DNA of 47,482 nucleotides from UBA3910 sp964626065 (GCA_964626065.1 CAZVDE010000013.1:1-47482); one strand, 5' to 3'; positions 8,863 to 17,195 are shown, counted from the first letter of the stretch. The notes: a model not told the origin generated them from the letters alone. Numbers and translations are program-made.

Positions 8863-8890
8863 AGACGGGCTTATTGATGAAAAAATACAA

Positions 8891-8924
8891 GATGGGGCTA
8901 CAGGCAAATCGCCCATGCCCCATC
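8891..8924 (-). terminator. Intrinsic terminator of the small secreted-protein gene
   Basis: GATGGGGC (8891-8898) pairs with GCCCCATC (8917-8924). The minus strand continues into TTGTATTTTTTC. It lies just 3' of the gene ending at 8950 and convergent with the ABC operon, so it may also slow plus-strand transcription. Confidence 0.65.
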
Positions 8925-8949
8925 TCATCAAAAACACCGAGCTGCGCTG

Positions 8950-9267
8950 CTACTCGAAGGACTGCTCGCTAGGCCAGCAGTACCTGGCGCGTTGGCGCAT
9001 CCGGCCTTCCTGCATCATACGTCCTCCGCCTTTCATGCGGCCCCACGGGCCGGCCGCGGGCCGCATTTCCCCGTCCGCTGCGGGCAGTCCGTATTCCTGT
9101 TTTAGCGCCTGAATCTCCGCCCAAAGCTCGGGATGCTGCTGCAAAAGTTCCACGACGCGGTCCCTCAGCGGAACGACCGGCCGGGCCGGTTCAGCCGCCA
9201 AGGCCCAGGCAGCCGCGGCGGCCAGTATAATCAGGCCCAGAATTAGGATAGTTCTGAATCGCTTCAT
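8950..9267 (-). CDS. Small secreted Met/Gly/Arg-rich protein, CpxP-like context
   Basis: A 105-residue exported protein. Residues 1-25 (MKRFRTILILGLIILAAAAAWALA) are a clear Sec signal peptide. The middle (VVELLQQHPELWAEIQALKQEYG) is an amphipathic helix, and the C-terminal third is rich in Gly, Met and Arg (GRMKGGGRMMQEGRM), a composition often linked to metal or membrane interaction. The ATG follows AAGGAGGG. It is transcribed divergently from an OmpR-type regulator and histidine kinase only 102 bp away. That is the layout of cpxP with cpxRA, in which a small exported helical protein is both target and modulator of the kinase. I do not see the LTxxQ motif of true CpxP/Spy proteins, so homology is not claimed. 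Confidence 0.7.
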   Translation of the reverse strand: MKRFRTILILGLIILAAAAAWALAAEPARPVVPLRDRVVELLQQHPELWAEIQALKQEYGLPAADGEMRPAAGPWGRMKGGGRMMQEGRMRQRARYCWPSEQSFE

Positions 9268-9307
9268 TGTCAGCCCTCCTTTCTTATTCAGAGTATAACA
9301 AAACAGA

Positions 9308-9338
9308 TTGAAGAAAATTGGAAGATGCTTTGAAGAAA
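9308..9338 (+). promoter_or_regulatory. Direct repeats, possible response-regulator binding site
   Basis: TTGAAGAAA occurs at 9308-9316 and 9330-9338, 22 bp start to start, with a related TTGGAAGA at 9318-9325 between them. OmpR-family regulators bind direct half-sites about 10-11 bp apart. The site lies in the divergent intergenic region between the secreted protein and the regulator gene. Confidence 0.4.
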
Positions 9339-9369
9339 GTCTGTAGGTTACTTAGGGCGAGGTGAGCAG

Positions 9370-10044
9370 ATGGCAAAGATCCTGGTTGTGGACGATGAGC
9401 AAAAAATCAGGAAAATAGTCAAATTGTATTTGGAACGGGCGGGCTTTAGCGTTCATGAAGCGGAAGACGGGCCTCAAGCGTTGGATTTATTCCGCCGGCT
9501 CCCTCCCGATCTGGTGATATTGGATTTGATGCTGCCCGGCCTTTCCGGTGAGCAGGTGTGTTCCGCCATTCGCCAGGGCCATGATACTCCGATTATCATG
9601 CTCACGGCCAAAGTGGGAGAAGAGGATCGGGTCGCGGGCCTGGAATGCGGAGCGGATGACTATGTATTGAAACCCTTCAGTCCCAAGGAACTCGTGGCAC
9701 GGGTTAACGCGGTTTTGCGCCGCAGCGGTGGATTACAGCGCCGGCCGCTCGCAAGCGGAGACGGCGAGGTTAAAATCGATCCGGTTCGGCACGAGACGTT
9801 AATTAAAGGACAGGCGGTTGAGCTGACGCCGACCGAATACAGGTTATTGGCTTTGTTTCTTGCCAATCCCGGGACTGTCTTTTCCCGCGGTCAGCTCGCG
9901 GAGCAAGTTTTGGGTACCGATTACGACAGTTATGAGGAAACGATCTATGCTCATATTAAGAATTTGCGCAAAAAAATCAGTGCCCATACTGCGCAGCGTT
10001 ATATAGACACGGTGTACGGAATAGGTTATAGGTGGCTGGAATAA
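9370..10044 (+). CDS. OmpR/PhoB-family response regulator
   Basis: A 224-residue two-domain regulator. The receiver domain (about residues 1-118) has the acidic pair (VVDDEQ), the phospho-acceptor Asp52 (VILDLMLPG), the conserved Thr (IIMLTAK) and Lys (DDYVLKPFSPKEL). The C-terminal winged-helix domain (about 130-224) shows the LTPTEYRLLALFL and YRWLE signatures of the OmpR/PhoB family. It is phosphorylated by the downstream kinase, whose start overlaps this stop codon, and probably controls the divergent secreted-protein gene and itself. The start ATG has GAGGTGAG 6-7 bp upstream. Confidence 0.93.
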   Translation: MAKILVVDDEQKIRKIVKLYLERAGFSVHEAEDGPQALDLFRRLPPDLVILDLMLPGLSGEQVCSAIRQGHDTPIIMLTAKVGEEDRVAGLECGADDYVLKPFSPKELVARVNAVLRRSGGLQRRPLASGDGEVKIDPVRHETLIKGQAVELTPTEYRLLALFLANPGTVFSRGQLAEQVLGTDYDSYEETIYAHIKNLRKKISAHTAQRYIDTVYGIGYRWLE

Positions 10045-11375
10045 TGTTAGGCAAATTGAGCATTAGACTAACACTGGCGATGTTGTTGGTCAGCGCCTTA
10101 ACCATCCTGTCCGCCGGACTAATGATTGACAAGGCTATGGATAGGCAGTTTGCCGACTTTATGGAAAAAGACCAGCAGTGGCGGAACCAACTGGTTATTG
10201 AAGCGGTGAAGGGCCTTCTCGACCGCGGGGGCGATTTAGCCGGCAGAGAGGAACAACTATCGCTTTTGGAAGCGGCAGGTGATGTAGAGATCACCTTTGC
10301 GCCCCGCCCGGGCAGGCACGGAATGACCGCGGGTGGGCCGGCGGGCCGTGGTGTTATGCACCAGGGCAGGCGTACGAGCGAACGGGTGACTTTTACCGAT
10401 GGGGCCGAGGCGCTCGTTGAAGTAGCCCCCGCCCTAAGCCGGGAAAAGGCGAAACGCGAGGCTGATTTTCGCCAAGCGGTCAATACCTCCATCGTGGCCG
10501 CCGCCTTGCTTTCGGTTGCGGCCGTGTTTCTTGTCAGCGCCGTCCTATCATGGGGCCTGACCAAGCCCGTTCAAAAACTAATCAATTCGGTGCGCTTGGT
10601 TGGCCGCGGCGAGCTTGGGGTACGGGCGGAACCGAGTGGCAGTGCTGAGCTGAAATTTTTGGCAAAAGAGTTCAACCTGCTCGCCGCAAATCTACAAAGC
10701 CGGGAGAAACAAAGGTTAAAATGGACAAACAATCTCGCGCACGAGCTGCGTACACCGCTTACAAGCGTACAAGCGTATCTGGAGGCGATGGGTGACGGGG
10801 TCTTAGCGTTCAATGCCGAAAATCTGGCGCCTGTTTTTGAAGAGACGCGGCGGCTGAACGATCTGCTCGATAATCTGCAGCAATTGGCCCGGCTGGAAAT
10901 GCCCCTTATTGACCGTCAGGTGGTGGGGCTTCAGGACTTAATCTCTACCGAACTTGCCAGCCTAAGAATTTTGGCGGCCGAAAAGCAACTCACCCTGCAC
11001 TGTGGCGATCTGCCGCAGATCTATGTGGAAGGCAATGAAGAAATGCTGGCAACCGCCGTGCGCAATATTTTGGTTAACGCGATCAAATATACTCCGCCGG
11101 AAGGGACGATTACCATCGGTTTAACGAGCAGCCCGGGCTCAGCATCGATCGAAATTAGCGACACCGGGATCGGTATAAAGGACGAGGAACTACCGCACAT
11201 CTTCGAGCGGTTTTATCGAACCGACCGCTCTCGCTCGCGGGAAACGGGCGGCACCGGAATTGGGCTGGCGGTGGCGGCAGAAATCGTCAAAGGGCATGGG
11301 GGCAGAATTGACGTGGCAAGCGAACCGGGAAAAGGCAGCACCTTTACAATCGTACTGCCCGGGATGGTCGGTTAA
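10044..11375 (+). CDS. Membrane sensor histidine kinase
   Basis: A 443-residue kinase with TM1 near residues 10-30, an extracytoplasmic sensor of about 115 residues, TM2 near 148-170, a HAMP domain (LTKPVQKLINSVRLVGRGEL), a HisKA domain with phospho-acceptor His233 (LAHELRTPL), and a HATPase domain with N, G1 and G2 boxes (NILVNAIKYTPP, DTGIGIKDEEL, GTGIGLAVAAEIVKGHGG). The sensor holds a Gly/His/Met/Arg-rich stretch (PGRHGMTAGGPAGRGVMHQG) that resembles in composition the tail of the divergently encoded secreted protein. Start ATG 10044 overlaps the regulator stop (TAATG). Confidence 0.92.
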   Translation: MLGKLSIRLTLAMLLVSALTILSAGLMIDKAMDRQFADFMEKDQQWRNQLVIEAVKGLLDRGGDLAGREEQLSLLEAAGDVEITFAPRPGRHGMTAGGPAGRGVMHQGRRTSERVTFTDGAEALVEVAPALSREKAKREADFRQAVNTSIVAAALLSVAAVFLVSAVLSWGLTKPVQKLINSVRLVGRGELGVRAEPSGSAELKFLAKEFNLLAANLQSREKQRLKWTNNLAHELRTPLTSVQAYLEAMGDGVLAFNAENLAPVFEETRRLNDLLDNLQQLARLEMPLIDRQVVGLQDLISTELASLRILAAEKQLTLHCGDLPQIYVEGNEEMLATAVRNILVNAIKYTPPEGTITIGLTSSPGSASIEISDTGIGIKDEELPHIFERFYRTDRSRSRETGGTGIGLAVAAEIVKGHGGRIDVASEPGKGSTFTIVLPGMVG

Positions 11376-11460
11376 AGATAATTGTGCAGGGCTGATCAAA
11401 CGACGGAATCTCCCGCTTTCGGGTCTGCACTGTGATGGTGTATTGGAGGAGAGGAGAAAA

Positions 11461-11856
11461 ATGATTTTAAGGATTAATACAACGGTTGAACAGGAATTGA
11501 TTGAAATTACGGCCGATGTGCGGCAGGTGGTGGAGGATACGGGCATTCGGGCCGGATTTGCAGTTGTTTATGTGCCCCACACAACCGCCGGTGTGACGAT
11601 CAATGAAAACGGCGATCCGGATGTTGCCAGGGACATATTGATGAGTTTCAACAAAAGTTTCCCTGTCATCGATGATTACCTACATTTTGAGGGCAATTCT
11701 CATGCCCACATCAAGGCGTCTCTGATGGGGTCTTCTTGCCTAATACCCTTGGAAGATGGCCGTTTGCAGCTCGGCCGCTGGCAGGGTATCTTTTTCTGTG
11801 AATTTGATGGCCCCCGGCGTCGGACCGCCTTTGTTAAGGTTTATAAATCAAATTGA
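11461..11856 (+). CDS. YjbQ/UPF0047 family protein
   Basis: A 131-residue single-domain protein of the widespread YjbQ family. The invariant segments are visible: HTTAGVTINENGDPDVARDI, then HFEGNSHAHIKASLMGSS, and the C-terminal LGRWQGIFFCEFDGPR. Some members have been reported to have thiamine-phosphate synthase side activity, but the physiological role is not settled. The length matches the family. ATG 11461 is preceded by GGAGGAGAGG; the frame is open further upstream but overlaps the kinase gene. The protease gene follows after a 12-bp gap. Confidence 0.9.
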   Translation: MILRINTTVEQELIEITADVRQVVEDTGIRAGFAVVYVPHTTAGVTINENGDPDVARDILMSFNKSFPVIDDYLHFEGNSHAHIKASLMGSSCLIPLEDGRLQLGRWQGIFFCEFDGPRRRTAFVKVYKSN

Positions 11857-11868
11857 GAGGTGGTTTTT

Positions 11869-13089
11869 ATGAGATTGCTGATTATGGCCGTGTTGGCCGT
11901 CGTTTATTTGTTTAAAACCTACGTTGCCCTGCTAAACCACGAACATAGCAAAAGGCCCCTGCCGCGACGCATCAGTGGTATCTATGATCGGGAGCGCTAT
12001 GCAAAATGGCTGGCCTATTCCACTGAGAAAAATAGACTGGACTTGATTCAACAAGCGTTTAACTTGGTCCTATTGCTGATTCTCCTGAGCGGCCCTTTCG
12101 CCCGTTTGGAACAATTCGCGGCGGGCCAAACCGAGCATTTGATTCTGCAAACCCTTTTGTTTTTAGGCGTTTATCAGCTAATCGCGATCCTTTTGGGCAT
12201 CCCCTTCGATCTATATCGTACATTTTCCCTTGAAGAGCGTCACGGGTTTAACCGAACGGCGCCCGCAACCTTTGTGCGGGATCTGGTGTTAAATATCGTT
12301 CTTTTGGCAGTCCTGGGCGGAGGGCTTTTGGCCGGTGTCCATGCTTTGTATTTGAAGCTTGCGAATAATCTTTGGATATTTATTTTCGCGGCCTGGGCAG
12401 TAGTTGCGGTGGTAATGCTGATGATTTTTGTCTTTTTAAATCGTCTTGTTTTGCGATTGTTCAACAAGTTTACGCCCCTGCCCGAAGGCACTCTTCGGAC
12501 CCGTATCGAGCAGTTGGCCGCTTCCCTTGGCTTCAACATCAAGTCCATTTCGGTGATGGATGCTTCTCGGCGGTCCACAAAATTGAATGCTTTTTTTAGC
12601 GGCATCGGGAAGACAAAAGAAGTGGTGCTTTATGACACGCTTTTGGAAAAGGCATCGGAAGATGAGGTGTTGGCCGTCCTAGCCCACGAACTGGGCCACG
12701 CAGTATATAAGGATACGCTGCGCATGGCTTTGTTTCAAATTGCCGCAGTTGGCCTGTATGCGGCGGGTGTGGGCCTGATTCTGCAAAATGCGGCCCTGTT
12801 CACCGCCTTTGGCCTATCCGGCGTACACTTTGGTTTTGCCATTGTGCTGTTTACCGTCTTATTCCAACCGGTGCAGCTTGTTCTAAATCTGCCCTTTGTG
12901 GCTATGATGCGCAAGGCGGAATACAGGGCTGACCGCTTCGCGGCCAAACACACCAATCGAAGCTGGTTGATTTCCGCCTTGAAGGTGTTATCAAGGGAGA
13001 ATTTATCCAATCTCAACCCGCATCCCTTGTTTGTGCGCCTATATTATACCCATCCGCCCATCAATGATCGGATCGCCGCCTTGGAATAA
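11869..13089 (+). CDS. M48 family (Ste24/CAAX-protease-like) membrane metallopeptidase
   Basis: A 406-residue integral-membrane zinc protease. The zinc motif HELGH is in VLAHELGHAVYKD near residues 268-280, and the third ligand is the Glu of MRKAEYRADRFA. The Ste24-like N-terminal half has several membrane helices and the conserved EERHGFNRTAPATFVRDLV segment. Members cleave membrane or misfolded proteins; bacterial substrates are mostly unknown. ATG 11869 has GAGAGG 8 bp upstream. The gene converges on the MATE exporter with only 7 bp between stops and no terminator visible. Confidence 0.9.
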   Translation: MRLLIMAVLAVVYLFKTYVALLNHEHSKRPLPRRISGIYDRERYAKWLAYSTEKNRLDLIQQAFNLVLLLILLSGPFARLEQFAAGQTEHLILQTLLFLGVYQLIAILLGIPFDLYRTFSLEERHGFNRTAPATFVRDLVLNIVLLAVLGGGLLAGVHALYLKLANNLWIFIFAAWAVVAVVMLMIFVFLNRLVLRLFNKFTPLPEGTLRTRIEQLAASLGFNIKSISVMDASRRSTKLNAFFSGIGKTKEVVLYDTLLEKASEDEVLAVLAHELGHAVYKDTLRMALFQIAAVGLYAAGVGLILQNAALFTAFGLSGVHFGFAIVLFTVLFQPVQLVLNLPFVAMMRKAEYRADRFAAKHTNRSWLISALKVLSRENLSNLNPHPLFVRLYYTHPPINDRIAALE

Positions 13090-13096
13090 ATCTGCG

Positions 13097-14491
13097 CTAG
13101 ATGCCCAGCGTTTCCCGTTCCTTATTGTGCCTTGTTCGGATGACCCGTTCTTGCCATCTCTTGCCGCGGTAGACCCAGTAGCCGTACAGGCAGACGATGA
13201 GGTTGCTGAAACTCATGGAAAACCAAATTCCTGTAGAACCCCAGGCGGTGAAATGTTTAAAGCACAGAATCATGGGCAGTCTGACAAACCACAGTCTGCC
13301 CACCTCCATGGCCATGGAGTATTTTGTATGTCCGGTACCCTGGTACAGTCCTTGGAAAACACTGAACACACCCATAAGCGGCATGGAAAGGGAAATATAA
13401 AAAAGATAGGTGAGCGCCAGATCAATAACGGACGGATCGTCTTTGGCCTGCATGAAAAAGGTGATGATGGGATAATCAAAAGCGACGAGCAGGATGCTGC
13501 CCACAACGCCGATGGCGATGGCCAGCGCCAGCGCTTTGCGAAAGGCCTCTTGCACCCGATCCATTCTGCCGGCACCCACATTTTGCCCCACGATTGCGGT
13601 TAGGGCAGAGCCCATGCCCATGGCGGGCTGCATGACCAAAGACGTGATGCGGTTTACCATAGCATAAGCCGCGATGGTGGCAGTACCGTAGGAGCCGATG
13701 AAACCATTTAAGACGATAAAACCCAGTGAAGCGCCGGATTGGCCGATGGTGGAAGGCAGCCCCACCGCTACAACTTCGCGAATGATTTCCTTGTCAAAGT
13801 GAAAGCCACGGAAACCGGGCCGCACCCGGTTTTTCTTACCGAAAAGCAGCATTATGCCCACAACTGCCAAAAGAGCCCTCGAGGCGAGTGTGGCCCAGGC
13901 GGCGCCGGCTATGCCCCAGTTAAAGGTAAAAATGAAGATGGGGTCCAAAATAATATTGATTACGGCTGAGATGCCGCTTAAGATCATGGGGGTGATTGTA
14001 TCACCCTGAGCATGCATAATAGAATTAATATTAAAGAACAAAAACATAAAGGGAAGATCTAGAAAGGTTATTCGGAGATAAGTGCTGCCCAAATCGTGTA
14101 GATCGCCTGTGGCACCCATCAGCTTAAGGATAAAAGGGCTTAGTAAAAAGCCCGCGGCAGTAAAAATGATTGAACTTAAAAGGGTGACCGCGATGATCTG
14201 GCTGGCGTATTCCTTAGCGCCCCGCAGGTTGTCGGCACCGATTAGTTGGGATAATAGGGACGTGCCGGCGATGGAAAGGCCAATACCCAGGGAGATGAAT
14301 AAAAAGTTGACCGGCCAGACAAAGGCGGTGGCTGCAAAATGCACGGAGGATAATTTGCTTACCCAGATCCCGTCCACCAGATTATAAAGTGTTTGAATCA
14401 GGCTGTTGATAATAATGGGGACAGATAGGGTTATGAGCACCCGGTAGAGGTTTCGCTGCAGAATAAATTCTGTCTTATTATGTTTGGCCAC
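13097..14491 (-). CDS. MATE family efflux transporter
   Basis: A multidrug and toxic-compound extrusion protein of about 464 residues with 12 predicted membrane helices in two MatE repeats. The first repeat begins LITLSVPIIINSLIQTLYNL and contains the IGADN loop; the second includes IGQSGASLGFIVLNGFIGSYG and GQNVGAGRMDRV. It exports cationic compounds by Na+ or H+ antiport. I prefer GTG 14491, which has GGGGTGG 6 bp upstream; GTG 14500 would place the SD on the start codon. No regulator adjoins it. Confidence 0.92.
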   Translation of the reverse strand: MAKHNKTEFILQRNLYRVLITLSVPIIINSLIQTLYNLVDGIWVSKLSSVHFAATAFVWPVNFLFISLGIGLSIAGTSLLSQLIGADNLRGAKEYASQIIAVTLLSSIIFTAAGFLLSPFILKLMGATGDLHDLGSTYLRITFLDLPFMFLFFNINSIMHAQGDTITPMILSGISAVINIILDPIFIFTFNWGIAGAAWATLASRALLAVVGIMLLFGKKNRVRPGFRGFHFDKEIIREVVAVGLPSTIGQSGASLGFIVLNGFIGSYGTATIAAYAMVNRITSLVMQPAMGMGSALTAIVGQNVGAGRMDRVQEAFRKALALAIAIGVVGSILLVAFDYPIITFFMQAKDDPSVIDLALTYLFYISLSMPLMGVFSVFQGLYQGTGHTKYSMAMEVGRLWFVRLPMILCFKHFTAWGSTGIWFSMSFSNLIVCLYGYWVYRGKRWQERVIRTRHNKERETLGI

Positions 14492-14579
14492 CGTTTCCAC
14501 CCCAAAATCATTTTTCGAAACAAATGCAGTATTTAGTATTATATCACTTTTGGGCGGAAAACAACATGGCCTTAGTGTG

Positions 14580-14617
14580 TAAAAAAATCGCCCCGAATCA
14601 TAAACGGTTCGGGGCGT
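14580..14617 (-). terminator. Intrinsic terminator after the ykuS gene
   Basis: CGCCCCGAA (14589-14597) pairs with TTCGGGGCG (14608-14616). On the minus strand the stem is followed by A and seven T. It ends the transcript of the two minus-strand genes at 14630-15219. Confidence 0.8.
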
Positions 14618-14629
14618 TTGGCTAGATCC

Positions 14630-14878
14630 TTAATGCTGCAGCTGCAGCCGTTTTTCCACCTCCGCTAAAACTTGTTGGGCCGAAAGCCCCGCGGCCTCTA
14701 TTACCGGTGTGCGTGAGGTCGTGGCGGCATCGCCCAGCGGGTTTGTATCCATGCCGCTGACGATGAAGAGCGACGCCTGTTGCGGACTCTCGCTTAGGCC
14801 GATTGTCTTAAAGCCATTTTCCTCTAGATAGGATCGGATATTGCTCAGCCCGTCTTCAATTGCAATCTTTTTTTGCAT
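14630..14878 (-). CDS. YkuS family (UPF0180) small protein
   Basis: An 82-residue protein of the YkuS/UPF0180 family, found mainly in spore-forming Firmicutes and without a known function. The characteristic parts are an N-terminal helix (IAIEDGLSNIRSYLEENGF), a central strand (LFIVSGMDTNPLGDAA), and a helical end (VIEAAGLSAQQVLAEVEKRL). Two ATGs in tandem are possible. I chose 14878 (AGGAGG 6 bp upstream); ATG 14881 would overlap the stop of the upstream membrane protein. The two genes form a coupled pair. Confidence 0.85.
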   Translation of the reverse strand: MQKKIAIEDGLSNIRSYLEENGFKTIGLSESPQQASLFIVSGMDTNPLGDAATTSRTPVIEAAGLSAQQVLAEVEKRLQLQH

Positions 14879-15219
14879 CATGAACCTCCTCGTACTTTTG
14901 TCATCAAGCGATCAAGTGTGAGACCCATCAAACCCAAAAGCAGAATAAAACCGAGCAGAGTACCCAAGGTGGTACGAAAAAAAGGTGTGAGGCCGAATAG
15001 AAAAGCCAAAACGGCATCCACAACTCCGCGGCCGAAAGCGATGCCCGTTGGCCGCAGGAGTGCTGACATTTTAGGCGCGGCCGCGGTGTTTACTGCAGCT
15101 GCAGCAAGCGCGAAAAGGAAAACTTTCCACCAGGCGTTGCTGTCAAAAAGTGTCAGCATAAGCAGTGATATCGGGAAAACTAACGTGTATTCGAATGCAA
15201 AACGCCCCACACCCCGCAT
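14878..15219 (-). CDS. Small multi-pass membrane protein
   Basis: A 113-residue protein with about four hydrophobic segments (roughly residues 8-25, 30-48, 62-82 and 85-105). It resembles small Firmicute membrane proteins of the DUF2512/YndM kind in size and topology, but I cannot confirm the family. Its stop codon overlaps the ykuS start, so the pair is translationally coupled. ATG 15219 follows a G-rich SD (GGGGGG). Function unknown. Confidence 0.7.
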   Translation of the reverse strand: MRGVGRFAFEYTLVFPISLLMLTLFDSNAWWKVFLFALAAAAVNTAAAPKMSALLRPTGIAFGRGVVDAVLAFLFGLTPFFRTTLGTLLGFILLLGLMGLTLDRLMTKVRGGS

Positions 15220-15267
15220 TTGCTTCCCCCCGCTTTATTTTGTGCCCAATCAACGGAAAAATACTTG

Positions 15268-15296
15268 TTGACAGATGGGGAAATGTGTAATATAGT
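15268..15296 (+). promoter_or_regulatory. SigA promoter of the gntR-ABC operon
   Basis: TTGACA (15268-15273), a 17-bp spacer, and TATAGT (15291-15296). The predicted start falls inside the inverted repeat at 15298-15325. Confidence 0.85.
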
Positions 15297-15297
15297 A

Positions 15298-15325
15298 ATA
15301 GTGCACTAGGTTACTAGTGCACTAT
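15298..15325. promoter_or_regulatory. Inverted-repeat operator of the GntR/YtrA regulator
   Basis: A perfect 12-bp inverted repeat (ATAGTGCACTAG, GTTA, CTAGTGCACTAT). Each arm also contains the self-palindrome TAGTGCACTA, giving two identical sites 16 bp apart. It starts one base after the -10 box, so a bound repressor would block initiation. Confidence 0.85.
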
Positions 15326-15348
15326 GCAGAGGGAGGAAGTGACGGCAT

Positions 15349-15726
15349 TTGCAGATGGATTTTAATACTTCGGTCCCCATTTATTTGCAGATTATTACCG
15401 CATTTAAGCGCCGCATCGCCACGGGCAGCCTGGGGCCCGGGGATAGGCTGCCGTCCCAGCGGGACTTAGCCATTGACTTAAAAGTCAATGCCAATACGGT
15501 GCAGAGGGCTTATCGAGAAATGGAGAATCTGGGGCTGGTGGAGACACTGCGGGGGCAGGGCACTTTCGTCTGCTCACGAGAAGATCTAAGGAATGAGATT
15601 CGGGGGGAGATGTTGTCCCAATTGGTAAGGGATTTTGTCCGGGCCATGCACTCCCTGGGCTGCAGCGAAAAAACCGCGGTTGAGTTAGTTCAGAAACGAT
15701 TCGGCGAGGTGAATGAAGATGATTGA
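15349..15726 (+). CDS. GntR family transcriptional regulator, YtrA subfamily
   Basis: A 125-residue repressor. The N-terminal winged helix (about residues 5-75: PIYLQIITAFKRRIATGSLGPGDRLPSQRDLA...VNANTVQRAYREME) is the GntR signature, and the short all-helical C-terminus is typical of the YtrA subfamily, which controls adjacent ABC transporters. It most likely binds the inverted repeat in its own promoter and thereby autoregulates the ABC operon. TTG 15349 is used here; ATG 15355 is nearly as good (SD GGAGG at 15332-15336). The stop overlaps the ATPase gene. Confidence 0.9.
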   Translation: MQMDFNTSVPIYLQIITAFKRRIATGSLGPGDRLPSQRDLAIDLKVNANTVQRAYREMENLGLVETLRGQGTFVCSREDLRNEIRGEMLSQLVRDFVRAMHSLGCSEKTAVELVQKRFGEVNEDD

Positions 15727-16426
15727 AAGCAAATATGCACTGACAATCAGTAATCTGAAGAAGAAGTATCCCGGGACTGAGGCATTGAAGGGCATCGATC
15801 TTCAGCTCCCAATGGGGGAAATCTGTGGTTTATTGGGCCCCAACGGGAGCGGAAAATCCACGCTTTTAAAATGCGTGGTCGGCCTTGTCCGACCCGATCA
15901 AGGAGATATCAAGATAATGGGGCAAAAACCTTCTCGGCACACCAAGGGGCTGATTGCCTTTATGCCTGAAATTGATCATCTCTACCGTTGGATGACAGTG
16001 CGGGGTGTTCTGGATTTTACTTCTGCCTTTTATCAAGATTGGGAAGAAGAGCGCGTTTCTGAGCTGGTTAAATTCATGCGCTTGGACCCCAATAAAAAGG
16101 TGAGTTCACTTTCGAAGGGCATGCGCGCCCGCCTGAAATTGATCCTTGCTCTGGCGCGCCGGGCACCTTTGATTCTTCTGGATGAGCCCTTCAGCGGGAT
16201 TGATCCTTCATCGCGGGATCGGATTGTAGAAGGCATTGTCCGCCAATTTAAGCAGGAAGAGCAGACAATGGTAATCTCTACTCACGCTGTGGGCGATACG
16301 GAGCAGCTTTTCGATTCCGTCATCTTTTTGGATGAAGGGACGGTCAATTTACAGGGCAACGCCGAGGATTTGCGCACAGAGCACAGCAAGTCCATCAACG
16401 AGCTGTTTAAGGAGGTTTTCGCCTGA
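15719..16426 (+). CDS. ABC transporter ATP-binding protein
   Basis: A 235-residue ATPase with Walker A (GLLGPNGSGKST), a signature replaced by LSKGMRARLKL (the LSxGM form usual for this YtrB/BcrA-like class), Walker B (LILLDEPFSGIDP) and switch His (VISTHAVGD). It pairs with the following permease. Start ATG 15719 is chosen for SD spacing (AGG 9 bp upstream); ATG 15713 is the alternative. The substrate is unknown. YtrA-regulated transporters of this type often respond to cell-wall-active compounds, which is only a contextual guess here. Confidence 0.9.
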   Translation: MIESKYALTISNLKKKYPGTEALKGIDLQLPMGEICGLLGPNGSGKSTLLKCVVGLVRPDQGDIKIMGQKPSRHTKGLIAFMPEIDHLYRWMTVRGVLDFTSAFYQDWEEERVSELVKFMRLDPNKKVSSLSKGMRARLKLILALARRAPLILLDEPFSGIDPSSRDRIVEGIVRQFKQEEQTMVISTHAVGDTEQLFDSVIFLDEGTVNLQGNAEDLRTEHSKSINELFKEVFA

Positions 16427-17184
16427 TGAAGCGGTTTTGGCGTCTTTTGAAAAAGGATTTGGAAGCAATGCGTTGGCCGGTTGGAATTTTCGCCGGTGTA
16501 ACGGCCGGGATCATGGTTTTTGTTCGCTTTAGAGTTTCACATGGTTTATCTTTGGAGGTCGTGCCCGCACTAACCGTGGCACTGCCCCTGGGTGTGCTGC
16601 CCTTTTGGCTGCTGTGGCAGAGCCTGCAGAGCCTGCGTATGGAGTGGCGGGAGGATACTGTCTATACGCTGCTTAGCCTGCCCGTGCCCGGCTGGTGGAT
16701 TACCCTTTCTAAACTAGTGCGGGTTTGGATTGAGTATACGCTGATCGTGGCGGTTGTGGCCACTGGCAATTTACTGCTCTTTTCTGATGTGGTGAGGCTG
16801 TTTTTGGGTGATGTTTCGGTTATGGCTCTGGGTAGGATTTTATTTCTTTTCTACCTGTCCAGCCTAGCGATTATCGCCGTTTTCGTTACCATTATTCAGC
16901 TTGTTTTTGTCGTGAGTAAGCTGGTAGGCCGCGCCCAAGGGCTTGTGGCCCTGTGGGCCGGAATTTTAGCCCTGTGGACAACGGGTGCGATCAGCAGGCT
17001 GTTGGAGCCCCTTTTCCGTTGGGTGCCGCCTATTTCTGTCGACAGGCTGTTTCGGTTGGGCGAACTGGGGCGCGTCCCCATGGATGTGTCTTTCTCGCCG
17101 AGGGTGGAAGTCTGGCTGGCGGTGCTGGGACTATTTGTTTTAACCGCCTATTTGTTGGAACACTACGTGGAAATTGACGGGTAG
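16426..17184 (+). CDS. ABC transporter permease
   Basis: A 252-residue integral-membrane protein with about six hydrophobic segments (for example near residues 20-35, 45-65, 95-120, 135-165, 175-190 and 225-245). It starts with an ATG that overlaps the ATPase stop (TGATG), so the two are coupled and should form one transporter. It has no recognisable substrate motif and diverges from well-known permease families, as is common in YtrA-controlled systems. The assignment rests on topology and operon position. Confidence 0.8.
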   Translation: MKRFWRLLKKDLEAMRWPVGIFAGVTAGIMVFVRFRVSHGLSLEVVPALTVALPLGVLPFWLLWQSLQSLRMEWREDTVYTLLSLPVPGWWITLSKLVRVWIEYTLIVAVVATGNLLLFSDVVRLFLGDVSVMALGRILFLFYLSSLAIIAVFVTIIQLVFVVSKLVGRAQGLVALWAGILALWTTGAISRLLEPLFRWVPPISVDRLFRLGELGRVPMDVSFSPRVEVWLAVLGLFVLTAYLLEHYVEIDG

Positions 17185-17195
17185 GGGGGAAGAAA

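Noticed and set aside
13031..13603. 190-residue plus-strand ORF
   Set aside because: Antisense shadow of the MATE exporter; His/Gly/Asp-rich translation without SD.
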